Below are positions 16,289-23,761 of a DNA stretch of 45,698 nt, in pieces. The translations under genes and the position numbers were made by a program. The DNA is from AM-0621 sp964386705 (GTDB taxonomy: Bacteria; Planctomycetota; Planctomycetia; Planctomycetales; Planctomycetaceae), in NCBI GenBank assembly GCA_964386705.1, contig CAYLTY010000041.1, positions 1 through 45,698 of the forward strand, written 5' to 3'. The notes under the pieces were generated by a model, which searched no databases, was not told the origin of the DNA, and saw only the letters and a program-made list of their open reading frames with translations. Each line of letters starts with the position of its first letter. Position 1 is the first letter of the stretch.

Positions 16289-19200
16289 ATGAGCCACCCG
16301 TTTGTCTCATTGGCAGCGTGCGTTCTCTTCCTGCTCTCAGCCGCTGATCTGCAGGCCGCAGATGCGAAGCTCTCCTACAACAAAGACGTGCGCCCGATTC
16401 TGGCTGAAGCCTGCTTCAGTTGTCACGGACCGGACAGCGCAGCCCGAAAGACGGAGCTGCGGATCGACCAGCGCGACGCCGCTCTGCGAGTCATCAAGCC
16501 CGGCAAACCGGAAGACAGCGACTTACTCAAACGGATCGTCAGCAAAGACCCTGAGGAGGTCATGCCGCCGCCAGCCACCAAGAAAGAGCTGAAGCCCGAG
16601 CAGATTGACATCCTCAAGCGCTGGATCGCCGAAGGAGCCCACTACGAACCACACTGGTCGTTCATTACTCCCACCAGCCCCGCGCAGCCGACGGTCAGGA
16701 ACGCCGCCTGGGTGAAGAATCCGATCGACGCGTTCGTGCTCGCGCGACTCGAAGCAGCGGGATTGCAGCCGGCTCCTCAGGCAGATCGCCGGACTCTGGC
16801 GCGGCGAGTCGCCCTCGACATCACCGGCGTGCCTCCAAAGGCCGAGTTGGTTGAGGGATTCATCAGCGATGCGTCGGCCAACGCCTATGAAAAATACATC
16901 GACAAACTGCTGGCGACGCAGCTTTGGGGTGAGCACCGTGGCCGCTATTGGCTCGACGTCGCCCGTTACGCGGACACGCACGGCATTCACTTTGACAACT
17001 ATCGCGAGATGTGGGCGTATCGCGACTGGGTGATCAACGCCTTCAACAAGAATCAGCCGTTTGATCAGTTCACTCTGGAACAACTGGCGGGCGATCTGTT
17101 ACCGGAACCGACGTTAGAGCAACGAGTCGCCACCGGTTTCAATCGCTGCAATATTACTACCAGTGAAGGTGGTACAATTCCAGAAGAGTATTATGTGCTT
17201 TATACCCGAGACCGCACGGACACCGCTTCACAAGTCTGGCTCGGCCTGACGGCTGGTTGCGCGGTGTGTCACAGCCATAAGTTCGATCCGCTGACGCAGC
17301 GCGAATTCTATGAGATGGCTGCGTTCTTCAATAACTCAACACAGAGTGCGATGGACGGCAACATCAAAGATACGCCGCCCATCCTGACTGTGCCGCTGAT
17401 GGAAGATCGGCCGCGTCTGGAAGCTCTTGCGGGCGAAGTGCCAGCGGCTAAGAAAGCTGTCGAGGAGCGCCGCAAAGCCGCTCGACCTCAGTTCGACGAA
17501 TGGCTCGCTAGTGCGAAACCGGACGCGCTCGGGCCCGGCGCACCGACTGAAGGTCAGGCGCTGTTCGCTCCCTTGGCCGAGGGACAAGGCGAGGCCTTCT
17601 CCGCGACCGTCGGTACCGAGCAAAAGTCCTTCAAGCTGACCAAAACCGCGAAGTGGCAAGACGGCATCACGGCAGGAGCGAAAGCTCTGCAGTTGCAAGG
17701 TGCCGCCGCAGACCTCGGCAACATCGGTGATTTCAAGCGGAATCAGGCCTTTTCGATGTCCGCCTGGTTGAAGTTGTCGCCGAACGATTCACAGGGCGCG
17801 ATCTGCTCGCGCATGGAAGATCAGTCAAAGGATTATCGCGGCTGGGACTTCTGGGTGCAGGGTCGTCGCGTCGGCACACACCTCATTCACAGCTGGCCGG
17901 AAGACGCCTTGAAGGTCGTCGCCGAAGCTCAAGTGAAGGGCAATGAATGGACTCACGTCGTTGTGACCTATGATGGCTCCGGCACGGCGGCTGGCGTGAA
18001 GGTGTACTACAACGGTACTCCTCAAAAGACGCTTGTCGAGAACGACAAACTCAAGACTGATTCACCACCGACGGCTCCGCTGAAGATCGGTTCGCGCAAC
18101 AAAGGTGAACCGTTGAATGCGGCGGGACTCTCGGAACTGCGACTCTACCACCGAGCTCTCGCGCAACCGGAAGTTGAAGTGCTGGCGAAGTCGTCACGGT
18201 TCGCGACGATCCTGGCTAAAGCTGCTGATCAGCGCACCGACGCCGAGAAGAATGATCTGTATGGCTGGTGGCTGGGCACAAACGACAAACCCTTCCAGGA
18301 ATTGACTGCGAAGGCGTCGTCACTGGAAACCGAGCAAGCCGCTATCAAAGCGCGCGGCACGGTGACTCACGTGTCGCAAGAGAAGAACGAAGAGGCGATG
18401 GCGTTCATCCTCTTCCGCGGCGAATACGACCAGCGGCGCGATCCGGTGAAGCCCGGTACTCCGGCCTTTCTGCCACCGATGCCGCAGAACGCTACCAAGA
18501 ACCGCCTCGGCTTCGCTCAGTGGCTGCTGCGGGCCGACCATCCTCTGACCGCGCGCGTGACTGTCAACCGCTTCTGGCAGGAAGTGTTTGGCAACGGCCT
18601 CGTGAAGACGGCGGGTGACTTCGGAGTAGCGGGCGAACTGCCTTCGCACCCCGAGCTGCTCGACTGGCTGGCCATCGATTTCCGCGAGCACGGTTGGGAC
18701 GTCAAACGCTTCTTCAAACAGATTTTCCTGTCGTCGACTTATCAGCAATCGGCGGTCACAACAGTTCAAAAGCAGGAACGCGACCCTGCCAATCGATTGC
18801 TCGCGCGTGGTCCACGCTTCCGCATGGATGCCGAGATGATCCGCGATTCGGCGCTGTCGGTGAGTGGCATACTGGTGCCGAGGATCGGCGGTCCGAGCGT
18901 CAAGCCGTATCAACCGGCTGGTGTGTGGGAAGCTGTCGCGATGCTCGGTTCTAATACTCGTGATTATCGACGTGATACCGGCGATTCGCTGTATCGCCGC
19001 AGTATGTATACCTTCTGGAAACGCAGTGCCCCGCCCGCGATGCTGGAAGTCTTCAACGCTCCCAATCGCGAAACGTGCACAGTGCGTCGCGAACGTACCA
19101 ACACGCCGTTGCAGGCCTTGGCAACACTCAACGACGAGCAATACATCGAAGCCGCTCGTCAGCTGGCGACGCTGACCCTGAAGCAGGGCGGTTCAACGTT

Positions 19201-19447
19201 CGAGTCGCGGATCAACTTCATCAGCCATCGTCTGCTAGCCCGTCCGTTCCGCCCGAACGAACTGGCCATCATCCAAAGTTCGTTCGCGGCTTTGGACGAC
19301 TTCTATAAGTCCCACGAAGCCGACGCGAAGCAACTCATCGCCGTCGGAGAATCCAAACCCGACGCCAGCCTGTCACCCAAGGAGCTCGCCGCCTGGACGA
19401 TGCTCAGCAACGAACTGCTGAACCTGGACGAAGTGTTGAACAAGTAG
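16289..19447 (+). CDS. PSCyt1/PSCyt2/LamG/PSD1 exported cytochrome-like protein
   Basis: A 1052-residue protein: signal peptide (about 1-23), PSCyt1 with CFSCH (Cys42, Cys45, His46), PSCyt2/DUF1549 with a second CxxCH (GCAVCHSHKFDP, Cys324/Cys327/His328), an inserted LamG/concanavalin-like domain at about 485-625 (FSMSAWLKL, WTHVVVTYDG, VKVYYNGT, GLSELRLYHRAL), then PSD1/DUF1553 from about 700. It is about 210 residues longer than the first PSD1 protein, chiefly from the LamG-like insert, which suggests carbohydrate binding. It should be exported with two c-type hemes. The ATG at 16289 follows GAGG and starts the signal peptide; the frame extends further upstream without a good start. A DUF1501 gene lies two genes downstream. 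Confidence 0.94.
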   Translation: MSHPFVSLAACVLFLLSAADLQAADAKLSYNKDVRPILAEACFSCHGPDSAARKTELRIDQRDAALRVIKPGKPEDSDLLKRIVSKDPEEVMPPPATKKELKPEQIDILKRWIAEGAHYEPHWSFITPTSPAQPTVRNAAWVKNPIDAFVLARLEAAGLQPAPQADRRTLARRVALDITGVPPKAELVEGFISDASANAYEKYIDKLLATQLWGEHRGRYWLDVARYADTHGIHFDNYREMWAYRDWVINAFNKNQPFDQFTLEQLAGDLLPEPTLEQRVATGFNRCNITTSEGGTIPEEYYVLYTRDRTDTASQVWLGLTAGCAVCHSHKFDPLTQREFYEMAAFFNNSTQSAMDGNIKDTPPILTVPLMEDRPRLEALAGEVPAAKKAVEERRKAARPQFDEWLASAKPDALGPGAPTEGQALFAPLAEGQGEAFSATVGTEQKSFKLTKTAKWQDGITAGAKALQLQGAAADLGNIGDFKRNQAFSMSAWLKLSPNDSQGAICSRMEDQSKDYRGWDFWVQGRRVGTHLIHSWPEDALKVVAEAQVKGNEWTHVVVTYDGSGTAAGVKVYYNGTPQKTLVENDKLKTDSPPTAPLKIGSRNKGEPLNAAGLSELRLYHRALAQPEVEVLAKSSRFATILAKAADQRTDAEKNDLYGWWLGTNDKPFQELTAKASSLETEQAAIKARGTVTHVSQEKNEEAMAFILFRGEYDQRRDPVKPGTPAFLPPMPQNATKNRLGFAQWLLRADHPLTARVTVNRFWQEVFGNGLVKTAGDFGVAGELPSHPELLDWLAIDFREHGWDVKRFFKQIFLSSTYQQSAVTTVQKQERDPANRLLARGPRFRMDAEMIRDSALSVSGILVPRIGGPSVKPYQPAGVWEAVAMLGSNTRDYRRDTGDSLYRRSMYTFWKRSAPPAMLEVFNAPNRETCTVRRERTNTPLQALATLNDEQYIEAARQLATLTLKQGGSTFESRINFISHRLLARPFRPNELAIIQSSFAALDDFYKSHEADAKQLIAVGESKPDASLSPKELAAWTMLSNELLNLDEVLNK

Positions 19448-19494
19448 TCGCGAAGAAATGAGGTCTGCGTTCCGCCTTCGTGTGAGGTAACTAG

Positions 19495-20082
19495 ATGATT
19501 CAATCCGTACCAAAAAGTGGCTGGGAGCGAGTCGCTATGGGTATCGAGCGTGTTCGTGAACGGCTGTTGCGTGTAACAAGTCTGCTCAGCCACTCACAGA
19601 TCCCCTATGCGGTCTTGGGCGGAAATGCCGTTGCCGAGTGGGTTGGACGCGTCGATGAAGGGGCTGTTCGATTCACCAAAGACGTCGACATCCTGATCCG
19701 CCGCGACGACTTACAGAATGTTATCGCATGCCTGGAAGCGGCAGGGTTTGTGTATCACGAACTGCACGGAGTGCATATGTTTCTGGATGGGGCGAACGCA
19801 ACTCCTAAAGATGCCGTGCGTATCATTTTCGCGGGCGAGAAAGTTCGGCCCGAATACACATCTCCCGCTCCTGAGGTCACTGAATCAGAAGCTGCTGCCG
19901 ACTTCAGCGTATTACAGCTGGAGGCCTTGCTGCGCATGAAACTGACCTCGAACCGGGACAAAGACCGGACTCACATTCGTGACATGCTGGATGTCGGCCT
20001 TTTGGACGCATCTTGGACCAAGCGACTACCACCTGAATTAGCCAGCAGGTTCCAGTTGCTTCTCGATACGCCCGATGGTTGA
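19495..20082 (+). CDS. Nucleotidyltransferase-like protein
   Basis: A 195-residue soluble protein with the N-terminal signature of the DNA polymerase beta-like nucleotidyltransferase superfamily: AVLGGNAVAEW (residues 39-49) and TKDVDILI (Asp63 and Asp65, the metal-binding pair). The rest is compatible with AbiEii-like or small DUF-type members. No HEPN or AbiEi-like partner is next to it, so a toxin role is not supported. GAGGTAA precedes the ATG well. It lies 47 bp after the LamG-PSD1 gene and 69 bp before the DUF1501 gene, splitting a pair that is usually contiguous, so it is probably cotranscribed with both. Substrate unknown. Confidence 0.75.
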   Translation: MIQSVPKSGWERVAMGIERVRERLLRVTSLLSHSQIPYAVLGGNAVAEWVGRVDEGAVRFTKDVDILIRRDDLQNVIACLEAAGFVYHELHGVHMFLDGANATPKDAVRIIFAGEKVRPEYTSPAPEVTESEAAADFSVLQLEALLRMKLTSNRDKDRTHIRDMLDVGLLDASWTKRLPPELASRFQLLLDTPDG

Positions 20083-20151
20083 GCAACTACGTTAATTGAG
20101 ACTTGATCGCATTCACTTTGCTTGCCTGCTAGTTCCTTTGGAGCCTCGACC

Positions 20152-21630
20152 ATGAACCTCTTTCAACAATACGGTCAGCAACTGACTCGGCGATACTTTT
20201 TCAAGCAGGGTTCGCATGCTTTGGGGTGGGGTGCACTCGCGGCTCTGGCGGCGAATGAGCGAGGCATCGCAGGCAGTTCCGCGTTTGGAGCAGAAGCTGC
20301 CGCGGCCAACATCCGCAAGACGCTGGCTCATCATGCGACCAAGGCCGAGCACGTTATCTACATGCATTGCGTCGGTGGTCCGCCGCAGATGGACCTCTAC
20401 GATTACAAGCCGGTCATGCAGGACTGGTACGACAAGGACCTGCCGGAGTCCATCCGCAAGGGCCAACGACTGACGACCATGACTTCAGGTCAGGCGCGGT
20501 TTCCGATCGCGCCGTCCAAGTTCCAGTTCAAGCAGCATGGCCAGTCCGGTATGTGGGTCACGGAACTGCTGCCGTGGACCGCGAAGATGGCCGATGACCT
20601 GGCTTTCATCCGGTCCATGAACACCGAGGCTATCAATCATGAACCCGCCATTACCTACATTCAGACAGGTAATCAGGTCACCGGCCGACCGTGTTTGGGA
20701 TCGTGGATGAGTTATGGACTCGGTTCACTGAACGACAACCTGCCAATGTTCGTGGTGATGGTCGCCAAGCCGACGAACACCGAACAGGTACAGGCCATTT
20801 CGGCGCGGCTGTGGCAGTCGGGATATCTACCGGGCGAATACGCCGCGACCAGCTTTCGTAACGCAGGCGATCCGATTCTCTATATCAACAATCCTCCTGG
20901 AGTCCCCAGCGACATCCGCCGCAAGACGCTCGATGGCTTGAATCAGCTCAACGAGCTGACTGCTCAAGAAATTGGTGACCCGGAAACTCGCACGCGCATT
21001 CAGCAGTACGAACTGGCCTTCCGCATGCAGTCCAGCGTGCCGGACCTGACCGATCTCGCGAAAGAACCAGAAAGCACCTTCAACCTGTACGGCGAAGCCG
21101 CCAAGAAGCCCGGCACGTTTGCCAACACCGTGCTGCTGGCCCGCCGCATGGTGGAACGCGGAGTCCGCTTCGTGCAGGTCTATCACAACAATTGGGATAC
21201 CCACGCCAACGTCGCCGGCCGTCTGCCCGATCAATGCCGCGACGTGGACCAATCCAGCTACGGCTTGATTCAAGACCTCAAGCAACGCGGGCTGCTGGAT
21301 AAGACTCTGGTCATCTGGGGTGGCGAGTTCGGTCGCACCATCTACTCACAAGGTGGCCTGTCCAAGACCAACTACGGCCGAGACCACCATCCTCGCTGCT
21401 ACACCATCTGGATGGCCGGAGGCGGTATCAAGGGTGGTATCATCCACGGCGAGACCGACGATTTTTCGTATAACATCGTCAAAGACCCCGTCCACCTGCA
21501 CGACTGGCACGCCACCATCCTGCACCTGATGGGCTTCGACCACGAACGCTTCACATACCGCACCCAAGGCCTCGACGCCAAACTGACCGGAGTCGAAGAG
21601 GCTCATGTGATTAACGCGCTGCTGTCCTGA
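20152..21630 (+). CDS. DUF1501 family Tat-exported protein
   Basis: A 492-residue protein of the DUF1501 family, distantly in the alkaline phosphatase/sulfatase fold. The N-terminus carries a twin-arginine signal (TRRYFFKQG, then SHALGWGALAALAAN). Characteristic stretches include YMHCVGGPPQMDLYDYKP, FIRSMNTEAINHEPA, and GGEFGRTIYSQGG followed by GRDHHPRCYTIWMAGGGIKGG. DUF1501 genes usually directly follow PSD1 genes in planctomycetes and the products are thought to work together outside the cytoplasm; the reaction is not known. The ATG at 20152 with GGAGCC upstream is chosen over an in-frame ATG 30 nt earlier. The stop codon abuts the stop of the convergent gene with no spacer. Confidence 0.93.
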   Translation: MNLFQQYGQQLTRRYFFKQGSHALGWGALAALAANERGIAGSSAFGAEAAAANIRKTLAHHATKAEHVIYMHCVGGPPQMDLYDYKPVMQDWYDKDLPESIRKGQRLTTMTSGQARFPIAPSKFQFKQHGQSGMWVTELLPWTAKMADDLAFIRSMNTEAINHEPAITYIQTGNQVTGRPCLGSWMSYGLGSLNDNLPMFVVMVAKPTNTEQVQAISARLWQSGYLPGEYAATSFRNAGDPILYINNPPGVPSDIRRKTLDGLNQLNELTAQEIGDPETRTRIQQYELAFRMQSSVPDLTDLAKEPESTFNLYGEAAKKPGTFANTVLLARRMVERGVRFVQVYHNNWDTHANVAGRLPDQCRDVDQSSYGLIQDLKQRGLLDKTLVIWGGEFGRTIYSQGGLSKTNYGRDHHPRCYTIWMAGGGIKGGIIHGETDDFSYNIVKDPVHLHDWHATILHLMGFDHERFTYRTQGLDAKLTGVEEAHVINALLS

Positions 21631-22233
21631 TCAGAATTGTCTCGGGGTGACTTTGAAGGTAACGACGTTTGATTCGGTGATGGTCTCGCGCATCTCCTCG
21701 GCTCGCTTTCGAGACATGAATCGTCCCGCTTGAGGGATATAGAAGACGTCGCCCATGATCGCCTTCGACGGCGGCGGTTGCGGAGCCAGCAGCCTTTTCA
21801 TCACGGCAACTTGGACACGATAGACTCCGGGTTTCAAAGTGAGGTCACCCGTTGCGATTGCGAGTCCACGGTGCTGAATGGCAGTTTCTTGACCTCTCCC
21901 AAGAGGTGCCCAATCGTCGTCGCAGTACTCAAAACGAATGCTCTTGAAGACCGACTCCAGTTGATCGCCCACGAGCTTTCCATCGGCGTCCGTGACGTTG
22001 ATTCGCAGGGGACGTTCGATCTTCGGATCGAGTTTCTTATTGAATAAGGTGAGGTCTCGATCGCTGGTGTTCTTCAGCCGGATGACAACGGAAATTGCCT
22101 GCCCTTGGCGAATGATGCGTTGCTCCACCTCAATGGTGGCCTCGATTTCGCTCGAGGCAGGTGGCTCACCCGGGCAAGATGACGGCAGAAGCAACACGAG
22201 CGCGATGCACGAAAAAACTAATTGGAAGCCCAT
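21631..22233 (-). CDS. Exported hypothetical protein
   Basis: A 200-residue protein with a signal peptide (GFQLVFSCIALVLLLPSSCPGEPP); the SSC near its end could serve as a lipobox but is not convincing. The mature part looks like an Ig-like beta-sandwich (EATIEVEQRIIRQGQAISVVIRLKNTSDRDLTLF), similar to the intracellular proteinase inhibitor/BsuPI style of domain, followed by a conserved-looking PGVYRVQV strand. Function unknown. The start at 22233 is chosen because GGAG lies upstream and the signal peptide begins there; an ATG at 22302 in the same frame falls in the remnant of the preceding gene. It is convergent with the DUF1501 gene, with stop codons touching. Confidence 0.7.
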   Translation of the reverse strand: MGFQLVFSCIALVLLLPSSCPGEPPASSEIEATIEVEQRIIRQGQAISVVIRLKNTSDRDLTLFNKKLDPKIERPLRINVTDADGKLVGDQLESVFKSIRFEYCDDDWAPLGRGQETAIQHRGLAIATGDLTLKPGVYRVQVAVMKRLLAPQPPPSKAIMGDVFYIPQAGRFMSRKRAEEMRETITESNVVTFKVTPRQF

Positions 22234-22292
22234 ACCACGAGCTCTCCGTCTGGAGCGAAAAACCGAGAAGAGTTCAATCCTTCGAGCATCAT

Positions 22293-22344
22293 TTAGTAAC
22301 ATAGTTCCGTCGGAGTAAATACCGCCTTCCGCTCGGCGTCGCTT
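22293..22344 (-). pseudogene. Degenerate second copy of the 3' end of the preceding gene
   Basis: Directly after the stop of the 22345-23115 gene, the minus strand encodes a C-terminus-like SDAERKAVFTPTELCY and stop. The functional gene ends TDAEREAAFTPPPPCH and stop. About 30 of 50 aligned bases agree, with no gap, and both copies end in ACTAA. This is most simply the remaining 3' end of a tandem paralogue. Confidence 0.6.
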
Positions 22345-23115
22345 TTAGTGACACGGCGGAGGTGGAGTGAAAGCGGCCTCGCGTTCAGCGTCAGTGAGCG
22401 ACCTGCCTGATATTTCAGGATCGCCGAGCAACAGATCCATGATCTGTTGGGGATCCGAGGTTCGTGGAAAGCGAGAGAGGCCATGCGCATAACGAATGGT
22501 TTGGCATTCCGACAATCGCTTCGGATCCAGAACTTTGCCGCGTAGCGTCAGCGTATGACTCGCTCGGTGATACACAATATCAACCGGCTCATTCCACATG
22601 ACACCGCTGCCAGGTAGTGCAACCAGCATCACAGGTTTGAGACCGTTTCCGTGCTTGGGCTTGGGGCATCCGGGATGGTGCTGCACGCCGCTATAGACGG
22701 ACCAAAACCAACTGCCGTCCTCATTAAAGATTCCCAAGAACTTGGCGGTCCCGTCAGCGTTCGCTACGGGCCACCGAAAGTCGTTGTGGCGATTAATTTC
22801 GTCCCGCCAGCTCAGACCAAAGTTGTACGGCAACTTGATATCACCGGCTGATTCTCTCTCTTGGGCTTGGGCAGCAAGAATGGCTCGCCAGGAATGCTCT
22901 TCTTTGCTGCCAGTTTTCTGTGGGACATCCTGCTGGTTACGATCGGCATACTTCTCCAAATCGAATCTGACCGTATTTAAGTGTATATTGAGGTCTAGAG
23001 ATCTCACAAATGCGATGATCTCTCGAATAATAAAAGCCATGCCAAGGAGCAGTAGAACCCACAGCACATTGACGGAAATTTTCTGGATGTTGAACTGCTT
23101 TTGTTTGAAGCGCAT
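22345..23115 (-). CDS. Membrane-anchored DUF1559-like hypothetical protein
   Basis: A 256-residue protein with one N-terminal transmembrane segment (VNVLWVLLLLGMAFIIREIIAF) and a large extracytoplasmic domain. The segment EEHSWRAILAAQAQ...LPYNFGLSWRDEIN...FLGIFNEDGSWFWSVYSG resembles the HSWR-type central region of DUF1559 proteins, but there is no prepilin motif and no H-X9-DG, so the relationship is tentative. The ATG at 23115 is preferred to a TTG 15 nt upstream; both have weak ribosome binding sites. A degraded copy of its 3' end follows. The gene is divergent from the GNAT gene at 23207. Confidence 0.65.
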   Translation of the reverse strand: MRFKQKQFNIQKISVNVLWVLLLLGMAFIIREIIAFVRSLDLNIHLNTVRFDLEKYADRNQQDVPQKTGSKEEHSWRAILAAQAQERESAGDIKLPYNFGLSWRDEINRHNDFRWPVANADGTAKFLGIFNEDGSWFWSVYSGVQHHPGCPKPKHGNGLKPVMLVALPGSGVMWNEPVDIVYHRASHTLTLRGKVLDPKRLSECQTIRYAHGLSRFPRTSDPQQIMDLLLGDPEISGRSLTDAEREAAFTPPPPCH

Positions 23116-23206
23116 GAGATCCCGATGCAACGAAGCTCTCGTCCGTATGGCTCAATTCTTGTAGCCTATCGCCTTTCTTCCATCGTGACAGTATCTGGTC
23201 TCTCAA

Positions 23207-23656
23207 ATGACTGAGTCATCCTTTCAGATCACGTCTTTCGTTGATTCGACTCATCGCGAGCAGGTAGTTGCTCTCTGGGAAGCGGTATTCGGGTATGACG
23301 CGCCGCATAATGCTCCGGCACTGGCGATTGATCAGAAGGTCGCGGTGGACGATGGGTTGTTCTTTGTGGCGGTTGTGGATGGAGTCGTCGTCGGGACGAT
23401 TATGGCGGGGTATGACGGGCATCGCGGGTGGTTGTACTCGCTGGCCGTGACGCCGGATCGACGGCATCAGGGGCTCGGGTCGGCGCTGGTACAACATGCC
23501 GAGCGTGCGCTGATGGCTCGGGGATGCTTGAAAGTCAATCTGCAGATCGTGCAGGGGAACTCGGCGGTTGCGGCGTTCTATCAGACGCTGGGGTATCGCG
23601 TGGAAGAGCGCATCAGCATGGGCAAGTTGCTGCAGAAACATGACGGCCAAGGCTAA
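23207..23656 (+). CDS. GNAT family N-acetyltransferase
   Basis: A 149-residue cytoplasmic GNAT protein, closest in appearance to the YpeA-like group. Motif A is clear: LYSLAVTPDRRHQGLGSALVQHAE, where RRHQGLGSAL binds acetyl-CoA. Motif B is CLKVNLQIVQGNSAVAAFYQTLGYRVEE, typical of this branch. The acceptor cannot be told from sequence; relatives acetylate amino groups of small molecules or proteins. The ribosome binding site is weak. Its stop is followed after 12 bp by a GC-rich dispersed palindrome that separates it from the convergent hydrolase gene. Confidence 0.9.
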   Translation: MTESSFQITSFVDSTHREQVVALWEAVFGYDAPHNAPALAIDQKVAVDDGLFFVAVVDGVVVGTIMAGYDGHRGWLYSLAVTPDRRHQGLGSALVQHAERALMARGCLKVNLQIVQGNSAVAAFYQTLGYRVEERISMGKLLQKHDGQG

Positions 23657-23668
23657 GAGTAGCATTCG

Positions 23669-23712
23669 CCCCTCACCCCCAGCCCCTCTCCCCGCACGCG
23701 GGGCGAGGGGAG
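23669..23712 (+). repeat. GC-rich dispersed palindrome, copy b
   Basis: Second copy of the C-run/G-run palindrome. It sits between two convergent genes, 12 bp past the GNAT stop and 49 bp from the hydrolase stop, where it could act as a two-way terminator. No T-tract follows. Confidence 0.8.
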
Positions 23713-23761
23713 CGAAGAAGTTCGCGCGTGAATCAACCGCGGTTGTTTGTTGCGGCTCCCA

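Noticed and set aside
19495..20082. Toxin-antitoxin (AbiE or MNT/HEPN) system
   Set aside because: Only the nucleotidyltransferase-like gene is present; neighbours are the PSD1 and DUF1501 genes, with no partner toxin or antitoxin.
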